A program made the translations under genes and the position numbers. Below, one piece after another: positions 11,755 to 24,249 of a stretch of DNA of 64,000 bases. The notes under the pieces are model-generated. The model worked only from the letters and a program-made list of their open reading frames with translations. It was not told the origin of the DNA and made no database searches. Within the stretch, counting starts at the first letter, position 1; every line of letters starts with the position of its first letter. The DNA comes from Capra hircus (taxonomy: Eukaryota; Chordata; Mammalia; Artiodactyla; Bovidae), in contig NC_030836.1 of NCBI RefSeq assembly GCF_001704415.2, forward strand, positions 26,262,001 through 26,326,000. The letters run 5' to 3'.

Positions 11755-13394
11755 ATATAATTTATGCATTTGTAACATACCTTTTCCTTATTTTTTTCAA
11801 TATTTCTAGGCTATCCTACTTGTGATTTTTTTTCAAATTGTTGAAAATCTCCAAAAATATTTCCAATATATTTATTGGAAAAGTCTGCATGTAAACAGAT
11901 CACAGTGTTCAAACCAGTGTTACTGAAAGGTCAACTGTATGTATATATCAGAGAGAGAGAGACTTGATAGCCTTATTTAGGTGGAAGTGTAACAATCCCC
12001 AAGTAACTTATCTCTGAATGAAAGCTTAAGAAGGAAAATAAGGGGAAACAAAAGAAATCGACCTTTCTAAGAAATTACCTTCCAGTATGTGATGTCTTTC
12101 AACATAAAACTCATGTCCCTTTTTAGTTCTTTTTTAACCAAAATTTTAAGCTTACTATATGCTATGTTGCAGTATTTGTTTGCAGGTTACTAATAGAAGA
12201 ACAGGTACTGTTCTATTTGCTTGGTGAGAAAGAATGATTACTCTCTGTTCAAGGCCCCAACTAGTTTATGTGCAGAGAATGGAAACTAACACAGCTAGAT
12301 GGGTAGGAGATTAATTTGATTTAGTGTCTCAGGGGATAGAATTACTCTTGGGTCTTCAGGTTCCCTTGATGAGCAGAAAAACAAAAGAAAGAGATTAATA
12401 AAAGGTTTTTAATAATCATACTTATATTTCCTATGAGTTTGTTATTTGAACCTTCTTGAGTTCATGTCGTTCTGGAACTAATATTTATATTTAAGAAGAA
12501 AGGTGATGCAAGTAGACTCATAAGATTCCTCTTAACTTAAAGTGGCCCAGCATCCATAATATTCATCCCCAGCTGGCACTCTCCGTCTCACTGTCACTCT
12601 CTTCCACCATCTTCTTCAGGTGTTTTAAAACATCTTCCAAATTTCTTTTTTTAATATATAGAATTTTAGTGTGGCTTTTCATAAAGAAATCTAAAGAAGC
12701 GTAATTATTTCCAAGTTTACAATTAATAATCAGATTCTATTGCTGTCATTTCATTGCTTTTACAAGCATGACCAAAACACATGATATTCTTTAAGGGTAT
12801 CTTATTTGGCAAATTAGGTTTTCATGAACTTTCTTTTAGAGTAATAATCATTTTGTCGATTCATCTGAATTTTTTCAAATTAAAAGTACTAATTCAAGTT
12901 ATAAATATCAACATTTTACTGACTTAGATGAAAGAAACGTTTCCTATGACATCTGTTTGTAGGTTATTCTTTGGAAAAAAAATGATGATAGTTTCCAAAT
13001 TTAAATATATTTATATATACTCTCAAATCCAGTAATTTCACACCAGAAATCTATCTCATGAAAACAAAAGCAGCAGTACATAAGTAGATATATTCAACCT
13101 CCTGTGTTAACACATGTTTTATGATAACAAGACAACTGAAAATCTAGTGAATATTCCCAAAGAGAAATGGGTAAATAAAATATGGTACTGCTACATCATG
13201 AAATACAAAGCAGTTATTTAAAGTACTGAAATATAACAACAGCAGTTAACTTTGAGTGGTTTTCAGTAGATACCATGGTATTTTCTTTGGGGATGGTATG
13301 TGATATACAGAAGTGTAGTTAGCATTGTGCCATTTTTGCAAAGCCAGAAAGACAATTTGTGTGTCATCAAAGCATAGAGAAAGAAGCATAAGGA
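11755..13394. other. AT-rich intergenic DNA
   Basis: No gene and no young repeat. The stretch at about 13010-13250 (agaaatgggtaaataaaatatggtactgc) reads like a very old L1 ORF2 remnant in plus orientation, but it is too diverged to be sure. Confidence 0.45.
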
Positions 13395-13685
13395 TATATT
13401 ATTTGTTTTATTGGAGTATAGTTTCTTTGCAATGTTGTTTTAGTTTCTGCTGTTAAGCAAAGTGAATCAGCTATACTTATACATATATCCCCTCTCCCTT
13501 GGATTTTCTTCCCGTTTAGGTCACCATAGAGTGTTGGGTAGAGTTCCCTATGCTATACAGTCAGTTTTTACTAGTTATCTATTTTATACACAGTATTGGT
13601 AGTGTATATATGTCTATCCCAATCTCCCAATCCACTGCACCCTCCCCTCTCCCCTTGGTATCCATATGTTTGTTCCCTATGTCAG
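13395..13685 (-). mobile_element. LINE-1 3'UTR fragment
   Basis: It begins with a T-rich run and follows the same order as the copies at 30.2 and 57.3 kb: tggagtatag...caatgttg, then aagtgaatcagctatac, then ttccctatgctatacag. The leading T-rich end marks minus orientation. Confidence 0.75.
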
Positions 13686-14756
13686 GAGTAGAAGGATATA
13701 AATGAGCTTATAAAACTAATCTGGGGTTGAGGTGTGTGAGTGACTAAAAAAAGTTTAAACATACAAAAATAGTAATATAACATTAATGATGTAATTACTT
13801 TTAAATCATGTCCATTGCTGTATGCATAAAGAAATCAGAAAATATAAGAATTGTATATTGATCTACTGACTTGGAGGGAAGTCCATAATACAGAATTTAA
13901 GTGAAAAAAGTAAACTAAACAAAATCTCATATTTCAGTTAAAACATACTGTTTCACACACACACACCCACATAACAAACAATCCAGAAAAGCCAAAGACC
14001 GAACTTGTAAAAGGAATAGGAATCAGGTAGAATTATTCCAAAATCACACCTAATGAATATCTGGTGCAGGTCCACTGCTGTCTCCATGGAGCTCAGCCCC
14101 ACAGAGGGCCACCATCACCACAAGTATCCCCTAAATCCCTGTTGTCATGAAGTCAGCCCTGCCTTTCAAAACTGTGTTGCCAATGCTGTCATTGGTTTCA
14201 TTGATTGATGTCATTGATTTCATCCTCTCTTGGACTCCCAACCACTGGACCAGCAGGGAAGTACCTATGTTTTTCTTAGTTTAGAACATTGCCTTTGTGT
14301 TGAGTCATTTCATTCACTAAGATTGCTGTTCATGTTTCACTGAATTTTGAAATCATTTACTTTATACATTTAGAATCAAAATACTCAAGTCTCAGCTCTA
14401 CCACTTATAAATCATAATTTGGAGCAAGCATGAACATCTCTGAGCCTCAGTTCATCATCCATGAGATGGGAACTAGGATCCCCTTCCCTAATTCCCTCAC
14501 TATTCTTCCCTGAGGAACACACAGCCTGACAGTGTAGAGGAAACTGCAACAAGACCTCTAAGAGCAATCGTGACACCCTATGCATTCTTTCTATTAATGT
14601 GTGAGGTGGTTTTACTAAACCTCATGCCACAGGGGGACTTCAAACAGCCCAGGTGATTCCACCAGTCTCCCACTTATTGAGGAAGAGGGAGTCTCTCTCT
14701 TAGAACATAAAACTTCTCCATTGAGCAAGCTTTTAATCTTTAAAGGTGCCTATTTT
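13686..14756. other. Intergenic, nothing recognised
   Basis: Unique-looking sequence, with a short CA-rich run near 13955. No exon or repeat could be supported. Confidence 0.4.
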
Positions 14757-14877
14757 GATGGACACGAGTTTGAGCAAGCTCTGGGGGTTGGTGATGGATA
14801 GGGAAACCCGGCGTGCTATAGTTCATGAGGTCACAAAGAGTTGGATATGACTGAGTCACTGAATTGAACTGAACTTA
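14757..14877 (+). mobile_element. BovB LINE 3' terminus, short
   Basis: The last 120 nt of BovB: ggttggtgatggataggga, then aaagagttggatatgactgag, then the tgaactgaac end. Confidence 0.85.
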
Positions 14878-15339
14878 TTTTGTATACCAAACCCAGCATA
14901 TAAAGCTGCAACTTCATCTGGTGCCAGGGTGATGATACACGTAAATGTCCCACTGCTTGAGAGAAAAGTCAGTTGTGCCAGATTTGGGGAAACACTGTGT
15001 CTGTCCTCAACATGGACATCAATTCACCAGAGTCAAATTTCAGTAAAAATTTTCAGAATATAGTAATAATTTTGAGTAAATATGACTGACTTTAGATTCT
15101 ATTTATGGGTTGCATGCAACTCCACTATGCTGTAATGAGAAAAAAATACCTTGATGGCTTTCTCTCAGCTGTGACATTCAGCCCGTGCACAAATCACCAA
15201 AAATGCATACAAAATGGGTGTTTCATTTGTTGTAGCTACTACACAATTAAATGGGTGGTTGACTCAATAGCTATTTCTTATCGTTGGATTCAATGAATAT
15301 TTCCTGCTTGGTCTTGCTCCTCAGGTGCTGAAACCAAGA

Positions 15340-16694
15340 ACCGTGTACTTGCAAAAATTAAAAGTGAGTTGTGTGTTCTCTTTGACATAAATCACAGCAA
15401 GATCCTCTTTGGCCCACCTCCTAGAGTAATGAAAATAAGAACAAAAATAAACAAATGAGGCCTTGAAACCTAAAAGCTTTTGCATAGCAAAGAAAACAAT
15501 AAATACAATTAAAAGATAACCCTTGAAATGGGAGAAAATAATTGCAAATGAAACAAAGTGATAAAGGATTTTCCTCCAAAATATAACAGCAGCTCATACA
15601 GCTCAATACCAGGAAAAATAAAAATAAAAAAATGAGCAGAAGACCTAAACAGACATTTCTCCAAAGAAGACATAGAGATAGCTAATAAACATATGAAAAG
15701 AGGCTCAGCATCACTAATTATTAGAGAAATGTAAATCAAAACTACAATGAGGTATTACCTCACACCAGTCAGAATGGCCATCAAAACATCTACAAAAAAT
15801 AAATGCTGGAGAGGATGTGGAGAGACGGGAACCCTCTTGCACTGTTGGTGGGAATATAAATTAATACAACCACTATGGAGAATAGTATGAAGGTTCCTTA
15901 ACAAATCAGGAGTAAGCTACAGCATGACTCAGCATTTGCTTTACTGGGTATATATACTGAGGAAACCATAACTGAAATAGGAACGTGCCCCAGTGTCCAT
16001 AGCAGCACTATTTACAATAGCCAGGATATGGAAGCAACCTAGATGTCCATCAACAGATGAATGGGTAAAGAAGATGTGGTCCATATATACAATGGAATAT
16101 TACTCAGCCACAGAAAAGAAAAAAATTTGAGTCATTTCTAGTGAAGTGCATGAGCCTAGAGAATACTGGACTGGGTTGCCATTTCCTTCTCCAGTGGATC
16201 TTCCTGACACAGGGATGGAAGCTGGGTCTCACGTACTGCAGGCAGACTCTTTACTATCTGAGCCACCAGGGAAGACCACACAGAGTGAAGTAAGTCAGAA
16301 ACAGAAAAACAAATATTGTATATTAATGCATATATATGGAATCTAGAAAAATGGTGCTGATGAACCTATTTTCAGGGCAGCAGTGGAGATGCAGACATAG
16401 AGAACAGACTTGTGGACACAGTGGTGGTAGAAGAGAGTGGGTCGAATGGAGAAAGTAGTATAGACATATGTACACTATCATGTGTAAAATAGATAGCTAG
16501 TGGGAAGTTGCCATATTACACAGGGAGCCCAACCAGGAGCTCTGTGATGACCTACAGCGGTGGGATGGGGAGGGGGAGGGAGTCTCCAGAGGGAGTGGAT
16601 GTATATATGACTGATGTGTATTGTCGTATGGCAGAAACCAACATGATATTGTAAAGCAATTTTTCTTCAATTAAAATATAAATTTTAATAAAAG
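15340..16694 (+). mobile_element. LINE-1 ORF2 end plus 3'UTR, interrupted by a SINE
   Basis: From 'gacataaatcacagcaagatc' it follows the C-terminal part of L1 ORF2 (for example aatgctggagagg and gcactgttggtgggaat) and then the L1 3'UTR to the A/T-rich end. A SINE piece breaks it at about 16143-16276. The L1 word 'cagagtgaagtaagtcag' resumes on the far side. The frame is broken by many changes. Confidence 0.88.
16143..16276 (-). mobile_element. Truncated Bov-tA SINE nested in L1
   Basis: Reversed Bov-tA lacking its BovB-like tail: gagaatactggactgggttgcc to gagccaccagggaag. It sits inside the L1 at 15.3-16.7 kb, and a few L1 bases (around 'gcctattat') are missing at the junction. Confidence 0.85.
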
Positions 16695-16768
16695 GGAAAA
16701 AGTGGGTTGTGTGCCATGCAATTGATGTTAGGCAGTGATCTAATAAAATGCAAGGTTTGAAGGCACTG

Positions 16769-16797
16769 AGTGTGTGTGTGTGTGTGCGTGTGTGCAG
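16769..16797. repeat. (TG)n microsatellite
   Basis: About 13 TG units with one C interruption. Confidence 0.9.
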
Positions 16798-17940
16798 GGA
16801 GGCAGAATAAGGAGGAGAGTATAATGGGGTTCAATAAAGTTGGGAGTTCAGGAACTAAAGGGACATAGGAGTCAGAATGCCTTTTACTTCCAGTTTTCTT
16901 CAGCCCTTAGCCACAGTACACTCTGGTCATACTTATTCTAAAGTGGATCCTGACAACAACAGTAGCTCACTTAGAGCTACTGAACATTAAACAGATTCAG
17001 AATATCCTCAGGGAATTTTCTGGTCTTTAACGAGGAGGAAGACTTTGTTATGTTTTGAAAACCAGAGCTTTCAAATTGACCAGGTTGGTACATAGGCACA
17101 GGAGGATCCTATGTAATACCTGCTTGATTCTCAGCTGTTCCAGCTTTGACAGAATCATATATTCCCCCATAGCTCCTTTTATCCCATTTTATAAAAGAGG
17201 AAAAAAAAAAAATCCTCTGCAAATGACAGTTTTATGCTGTGCCTGTAAAACTGACCTTTTTTTCCCTGACACATCCCTTCCTTTTGAAAGAAGTCCAAAT
17301 AGCCATATAGTACTTATATGCACTAAAAAATCAAACTGCCTCTGCTGAAACTTTGCCATCTCTTAGTTTTTAATCTGTATGCATGTCTGTTTTTCTAATT
17401 AATTTTATGCAAAATAATCCAAAAGAATGAAACCTAATTTTAAAGAAAAAACTTTTTTCTGAGATTAAATAGGTTTCATTTGTATTTTGAGTCTCATCAA
17501 ATAAAAGATTAATGACAACTTAAACCCACACTTTGAGTCACTTCAAATACTAATGAATTATATGACAGATTGAACATACTCTGTGATATCTAACAAGGTT
17601 CTCAAACAGCACAACTCTTTGCCTATTGAGATACACTTTTCTTTCAATCTGGAATATATTTTTTTCAGAACAATTACTAAAAGAAAAGCAAAAAGAAAAA
17701 GTCAAACCAAGATGAACTATTTCATATACCTAGAACTAGTTAAGTGAAAATCAAGCATATTAATATTGGAGTCAGGGAATGAGATATGAGTGGTCATTTA
17801 GAACCAAAAGTCAAGGATTTAGCAGTGCTGAACATCTAAAAACAAGCAAGCAAGCCAACAATCCAGATATGTTAAATTTCAAAATATCTAAATATTGAGT
17901 GGAAACTAGAAAAACAACAAAGTAATAAATGTTATTATGT
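16798..17940. other. Intergenic, nothing recognised
   Basis: AT-rich, without a supported exon. A plus-strand open frame of 97 codons (17055-17348) has no recognisable domain and ordinary composition. Confidence 0.4.
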
Positions 17941-17944
17941 TCTC

Positions 17945-18445
17945 TTGTTGTTCAGTTGCTAAGTTGTGTCTGACTCTTCGTGACCCCCACAGACTGCAGC
18001 AGGTCATGCTTCCCTGTTCTTCACCATTTCCCAGAATTTGCTCAAGTGAAGTTGTTCAGTCATGTCTGACTCTTTGCAACCCCATGGACTGTAGCTTGCC
18101 AGGCTCTTCTGTTCATGGGATTTTCCAGGCAAGAATACTGGAGTGGGTGGCCATTTCCTTCTTCAGGGGATCTTCCTGACCCAGGGATTGAACCTGGGTC
18201 TCCCACACTGCAGGCAGACTCTTTACCATCTGAGCCACCAGGGAAGACCTGGAGTTTGTGAAAACTCCTCCATTGGATTGGTGATGCCATCCAACCATCT
18301 CATCCCCTGTTATCCCTTCTCCTCCTGCCCTCAATCTTTCCTAGCATTAAGGTCTTTTCCAATGAGTTGGATCTTCATATCAGGTGGCCAAAGTATCGGA
18401 GCTTCAGCTTTATATCCACCCTTCCAATGAATATTCAGTGTTGAC
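17945..18445 (-). mobile_element. BovB LINE 3' end split by a nested SINE
   Basis: Two pieces of one reversed BovB 3' end, 17945-18042 and about 18253-18445, continue each other: ...cagaatttgctca / ...ggtgatgccatccaaccatc. A Bov-tA lies between them. Confidence 0.8.
18043..18250 (-). mobile_element. Bov-tA SINE nested in BovB
   Basis: Full-length reversed Bov-tA (gttcagtcatgtctgactct to gagccaccagggaagacc). Flanks agaatttgctca and ggagtttgtgaa look like a diverged target-site duplication, supporting a genuine insertion into an existing BovB. Confidence 0.85.
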
Positions 18446-20006
18446 TTCTTACATGTTTAAATTTTCCCTTGGCATCATAATAAGGATTTTTGATTTTTCA
18501 TCTTTTTGCTTGTTTTCTCAAAAGAAAAAAAAATCTAATTCTAAAAATAGATGTTGTAAAAATTAGCTTATTCATTAAATACTTCTTTCAAATTGCCATT
18601 GCTCTTCCAGGTGCCATTTGTGGATTTTGTACTAAAAAAAATCCATATAAGGGTAGTATAAAGAAGCCAACATAACAAGGAATGGTTTTTTTCCCCCTGG
18701 GTCCCACAAGTCCTTTCAGTTTAACTTTTTAATATCAAATAACTTAAGCTTTCATCCTATCTAGAGAAATCCTATGACTCTCATAAGATTTTGAGAATCT
18801 TCCAGAAAGAAGAGAGTCATAGAAAAAGTTTGTTTTTTTCTTTACCATTTACTTTCTATTCATTCTTCCTAATTTGAGTTTTGATGAACAGTAACTATGT
18901 TATCTTTTTAAGAGGTCATCCTTTCTCTTCCTGGTTCCCCACAAATTAGTCTTAATTCTAAAAATCACTGTTAATGTGTGGTCATTGTGTATTATAAGTT
19001 TTAATGGAAGCTTTATGGACAGTGGAGGATAATTGCAGTATTCTACAGCTCAAGATACAGATTTAGAATGAAATACAGCTTCTAAATCTCATTGTCCATT
19101 CTCTTGAGGGACTTCTTACTTACTGACTGTGTCTCTGGACCATGGACAAATGACACATTCATGAAAAATTTTCATCCCATGCTTTGTTCTCTAAGTTACA
19201 AGATCCCCCAAATATTTCATTTTTATATAAAAAGTCAACTTTCAAAGCAATTTTTTTTCTCATACGTGTTATACAAATAGTATAATAGAAAGAGTGGTAG
19301 ATTTGAAATACGAGGCTTTTAAAAAATAAAGCAGCTGTGTGATTTTAACTAAATGAATGATATTTCTTTCAGTATTCTATCCATATGTTAAATATATATT
19401 AAAAATCTATTGCGCTTCTTTGACTGTAGAAAGCAAATATGAAATCTCTGAAGTAAATATGAAACCAGCTACAAAATGGGGTATATTACATAGTTTTTAT
19501 GGATCTGCTATAATTGTGAAACTGGCATTTGAGTCATAGTACTGACCACAGTAGGGAGAAAGAAAAGAGTTAGGACAGATTATCTGATTCATGCTTCTGC
19601 TGGCCCTAGTGGCATTTAAGAAACCCCCATTGTACAAGGTGTTACTTTATTGATCATTCAAAAGCAGACTTTAAAAAGACTTTAAACTCATCCTAGTGTT
19701 ACTTTATTGATTGTTTTAGCAGTACCGTTCATCTTCCAAGTGAAAAAAATCCATAATGATAATTTTAAAATAAAAGAGAATAACTTGTTTCTTAATGCTT
19801 TTCTTAAATGAGAAACATAAGGAAAACATAAGGAAATTGTGAAAATGGAGATAAAAAGGCCTAAAAATAGGAAAAATTTGAGAAAAGAGTCAGATTTCCT
19901 TCCCCATGGTGAGAAATAGGATGAGAAAGCTGCCACTAAAATTATTAAAAATAAACACATGGAATCTCCTGTCTTATGACAAATTGCACAGAGACATTGA
20001 TTCTAA
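18446..20006. other. AT-rich intergenic DNA
   Basis: No exon or repeat that I can support. It ends at the former 3' end of the OR8B-like gene. Confidence 0.4.
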
Positions 20007-20045
20007 TCAAAATTTTCCCCTCCCCAGGGTTTTTCTCAGAGCAAG

Positions 20046-20618
20046 TTAAACATCTTTGTTCCTCAAGCTGTAGGTTAAGGGGTTCATCATGGGAACCACA
20101 TTGGTGTAAAAGACAGAAGAGATTTTCCCCACATGCATGGACCCAGCAGATGACGGTTTAAGATACATGATTGCCCCTGAACCAAAGAACAGAGAAACAG
20201 CAGTTATGTGGGAACTGCAGGTGCTGAAGGCTTTGGACCTGCCCTCTGTAGAGCATATTTGGAGGATGTTGGAGAGGATGAGACCATAAGAGACAAAGAT
20301 CATGAGACTGGGCACAATGATATTGATGCCCACCACAATGAAAACTACCAGCTCATTCACGTAAGTACTTGTGCAGGAGAGCTGGAGCACAGGGAGGATG
20401 TCACACAAATAGTGGTCAATGGTGTTTGCATCGCAGAAGGTCAGTCTCAGCATGCATCCAGTGTGAGCCATGGCACCAGAAAATGCCATCAAGTAGGAAC
20501 CAAGCATAAGGCTGGAACACATTTTAGGGGACATGGCAATGTTATACAAGAGTGGGTTACAGATGGCCACATAGCGGTCATAGGCCATTGATGTTAGCAC
20601 ATAGCATTCAGAAACGAC

Positions 20619-20649
<31 letters not shown>

Positions 20650-20963
20650 CAGAAAAAGTAGAGCTGAGTCATGCATCCCATATAAGAGATCGTATTCTTC
20701 TTTGATAAAAAATCTACCAGCATTTTGGGTGTAAATACAGAAGAATAACACAGGTCTATGAAGGACAAGTTAAAGAGGAAAAAGTACATGGTGGTGTGTA
20801 GGTATGAATTCAGCACAATTAGTGTTAACAAGCCAAAATTTCCCAACATAGTGACCATATACATTACTAGAAACAGGAAGAACAAGGGAAGTTGAAGATC
20901 TGGTTGGTCTGTTAACCCCACCAGAATGAATTCAGTCACAAAAGAACCATTTCCAGGAGCCAT
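20046..20963 (-). pseudogene. OR8B-like olfactory receptor, probably inactivated
   Basis: Odorant receptor of the OR8B group (close in wording to OR8B2/OR8B3-type sequences), 305 codons from the ATG at 20963 (MAPGNGSFVTEFILVGL). The hallmarks are present: GN in TM1, TPKML, MAYDRYVAIC after TM3, SY in TM5, KAFSTCSSH in TM6, PMMNPLTYSLRNKDV in TM7. Two faults are seen. First, 29 consecutive A (20619-20647, T on the coding strand) put nine Phe codons in TM3. Between QL and EC there are 17 residues, against 9 in the intact neighbour at 30.8 kb, so 8 residues are added. Second, the codon after KDV is TAA (20046-20048), where AAA (Lys) is expected. Twelve further sense codons follow in frame to a TGA at 20007-20009. 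A splice acceptor (tcctgtgtcaacag) ends 16 nt upstream of the ATG. An in-frame upstream ATG at 21017 is intronic by this reading. It might be a live allele with a homopolymer artefact. Confidence 0.8.
20619..20647. repeat. (A)29 homopolymer inside a receptor reading frame
   Basis: Twenty-nine consecutive A on the plus strand. It is read as poly-T by the minus-strand OR8B-like gene and encodes nine Phe after Val. Confidence 0.97.
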
Positions 20964-20982
20964 TCTTCGCTGAGGGAATCTG
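20964..20982 (-). promoter_or_regulatory. Splice acceptor upstream of OR8B-like ATG
   Basis: On the minus strand a pyrimidine-rich tract ends in CAACAG, followed by 16 nt and the ATG. This is the expected join between an upstream noncoding exon and the intronless coding exon of an odorant receptor gene. It argues for starting at MAPG rather than at the upstream ATG. Confidence 0.55.
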
Positions 20983-21017
20983 TTGACACAGGAGAAAAGG
21001 GTAACATTAGAGAACAA

Positions 21018-23490
21018 CTCAGCCCTTCTGACAATATCTTATCCTACATGAAAGTGTATATACCGAGCATGTCTGAGACTAGCCGACCTGGACCCATAGA
21101 ATCTGCCTTTATCATTATCATGATAATGAGTGACATAGACATTCCCTTACTGGAGGCTTAAGATGTTAATTACACAAAGAACATCACAAACAGCCTACAG
21201 AGACAGGGCAGTGCTGCCATATGCAAAATATGCCGGAAAAAACAAAAGTGAAAAGAGAGGAATGTGCCAGGACAGAATCTTCCTTCTCACATCTCATCAT
21301 TTCTTCATTCACTTAAGCCCTCCCCTCACCAGTAAAATTAGAAGGCAGAGACCCTAGCTCCCTGGTGATGAACACGTTAGAGTAGTAATACACGTTAGAG
21401 TAGTAATTCCATACATGGTGGAATGGGAACCACATTGTCTCCAAACAAAAACTAAGGGACAAAAGGCCAGAGGAGGTTAAGTTACCACTCTATTTCACAG
21501 AATAAAATCCATAAATGTAGAAAAGTGAGAGTTCATTCAGGGAGAAGGAACTTATTGACTGAGATACTGCATTTTTTGAGCCTCTTAACCTCTGAACACT
21601 CTTTGATTTCCCATGAACATACTCTCCTGACAGTTTCACTTAAATCTCAAGACTGCACACAACGGGAATGAAAGTGGCAGATCTGATACCCCTGGCCTTC
21701 CATCTCAAAACAGGACATACATTAAATCAACAAAATTCATAAACTCACCCTCTTTGGTGCTCTCCCTTGGTATTTACCCCTGTAGTCCTAGAAAGGCAGT
21801 TTCAGGTTTGAGGTTCCTTAAATTCTAAAAGGATGCAGCCCAGACTGAATTTCAGACATGCTCTGGAAATCTTTCTGACCTACATATATTAATTTCAGAT
21901 TATGACTTTGAGTCTTCTCAAGAATCAGGAAAAAATTAACAGCATTGTTATCCGGTTTGCCACTTGATAAGACACAGAAGATTGAATGAGGTTTAATGAT
22001 GTAGTGCTCTTGATTATAAACAGGGTGGAAGCTTACTCAGTCTCTCCTCAGAGAATAGTCTATGTGTGTGCAAAGAAATAAGGGAATTGGTTTTACACTC
22101 TGGACCATATTCTCTGTTTAGTTCTTTAGGGACTCAGTATTTGAATTCAGTTTACACATCACTCCAGGGACTGTACATCCCCCAAGGCAGAGGCAAAAGT
22201 AGACTCTCATCTTCCTATCATCTTCATTACTTTAGAAAAATCTATTTACAGATTCTTACTCTGTGTTTTTCCACATCCTAAATGGAAAATTTCCAGAGAG
22301 TGTTTATAGGTTTCTTCATATCTTCACTATAAATTTTGCAAAGACCCTAGTAACTAATTTCAGTTACTGTCTTTCATGGGTTATCTCAAAAATTTTTGTG
22401 ACTTTCTCCTTTCTATTTTTATGATTAAAGCCCTACTGGAAATTTCTGAAGATCTAGCTGAGCCCTTAAATGTATTAAATTATTTCATTAACTGAGGTTA
22501 TCAATTCCTTCTCATCATAGAAACTACTAGGGGATACAGAGTTAGGGTGTGGCTTAGAGTCCTACTGCCACACTTACTAACTTGAGCACAGTGCTTAAAC
22601 TCCATGCCTCAGGTTCGTAATTTCTAAAATAGTGATGAGAATGATAGCATATTTTTCATTGCATTATCTTGATGATGAAATTAAAAACTGTACAAAAATT
22701 GGTTAGAATAGTCAAGTGGTATATAGTCAAACAGTATCAGCTGTCATTATATATGTTGTCAAAACTTCCAATAGGTCCTCTGTCATAACACTCACCAGGC
22801 ATTTTCCCCTTTAATTCCTGTGTCCTCTTAGACACTATAAGTTCTATAAGGACAAACATGTCTTCTGTCTTATTACTTTTCTCACAGTGCTGTGTATAGT
22901 GCAGAATACACAGTAGGCACTGCATAAATAACTCTATAAGCTACGTTGTTCTTTGGTGAAAGCCTCCTGAGTGTTTCTCACATTTCTCACATGCTCAGCA
23001 TTAGGGTCTACAGCCACACTGACCTTAGGTTTTTATTGAATTACTGAACTACATGCTGAAATATGGTGATTCCAGCTGTTATTCTAGATTTTTCCACATA
23101 CTCCCTATTATTTCACTATGTACACAGCTGTTAGAATAAGTTCTGAAAGCACAGATCTGTTCCTTCCTAGTTCAAAATGTTCCATGATCTTAAGCTACCT
23201 AATGGGCAATTGAAACACTGTAATAAAGGCACACTGGAACACTGTAATAAAAATATAACTATCAAAACTATGATTAAGTTTTGCATAAAAGTAAAGAAAG
23301 TCAAGCGAGATACTATACTAAATAGAGAAGTTTTCCTTCTTAGTCTGAAAGTACCAGGCTCTTTAACTCTTCACACTGCTCAGAATATGAGTGCCTCCAA
23401 AACACATCATCAAGATGGTTAAAAAAAAAAAAACAAAAAACAGCAACTAGAATGAGAGAAATATGTTCGATAAGGACCTAGTATCCAAAT
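21018..23490. other. Intergenic, nothing recognised
   Basis: About 2.5 kb without a supported exon or a ruminant SINE or LINE. A short direct repeat (acacgttagagtagtaat) is seen at about 21372 and 21391. Confidence 0.4.
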
Positions 23491-23702
23491 GGGCTTCCCT
23501 GGTCGTTTAGTCCGTAAAGAATCTGTCTGCAGTGCAGGAGACCTGGATTGGATCCCTGGGTTAGGAAGATCTCCTCAAGAAGGGAATGGCAACTCACTCC
23601 AGTATTATTGCTTGGAAAATCCTACTGACAGAGGAGCCTGGTGGGCTACAGTCCATGGGGTCACAAGAATCAGACACAACTTAGTTACTAAACCATCACA
23701 GT
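23491..23702 (+). mobile_element. Bov-tA SINE
   Basis: Head gggcttccctggtcgtttag, body cagtattattgcttggaaaa, tail ggctacagtccatggggtca. Confidence 0.9.
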
Positions 23703-23741
23703 ATTCAAAATACTTTGGCAGGGAAATTCTTTACCTCTAGT

Positions 23742-23935
23742 GTAGCCTGGGAAGCACATTTTTTTTTTTTAAGGGGACACAGGTTCAATGCTTGGGTCAG
23801 GAAGATCCCTTGAAGGAGAAAATGGCATCCCCTTCAAATATTGTTGCCTGGAGAATCCCATGAACAGAGGAGCCTGGTAGGCTATAGTCTATGGGGTTGC
23901 AAAGAGTGGGACACAACTGAGCATGCATGCACATG
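23742..23935 (+). mobile_element. Bov-tA SINE with T-run in its head
   Basis: The Bov-A body and tail are clear (gaagatcccttgaaggag, ggagaatcccatgaacag, ggggttgcaaagagtggg). A T(10)-AA tract interrupts or replaces the tRNA-like head. Confidence 0.8.
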
Positions 23936-24249
23936 TTTTTAGCATCCAAAATGCATAAACCACTCTTTCACTCAATAATAAAAAAATGCAAATAGTCCAA
24001 AGAATGCATAGTTCCATGGAATGAAATACAGAGTCCAGAAATAGATCCATATACATTAGAAACAATAATTTTAACAAAAAAACAAAGGCAATCTAAAGGA
24101 GAAATGACAGGCCTTTAATACAGTGAGGCAGAAATAATTAAATACACAAAAAGCAAACAAATATACAAAGAGATTCAATGTGTACCTCACAACATTAAAA
24201 AAATTGTCACAAAATGAATCATAGGTACTCATGCAAAATATAAAATTAA

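Noticed and set aside
20208..20591. 127-codon plus-strand open frame opposite the OR8B-like gene (a matching one lies at 30968-31351, another at 6285-6608)
   Set aside because: These are antisense shadows of conserved receptor codons. They recur at the same place in paralogs because the sense strand is conserved, and they have no splice or start context of their own.
21018..23490. Search for a further olfactory receptor between the two OR8B-like genes
   Set aside because: None of the receptor motifs (PMYxF, MAYDRY, KAFSTC, NPxxY) appear in any frame I examined.
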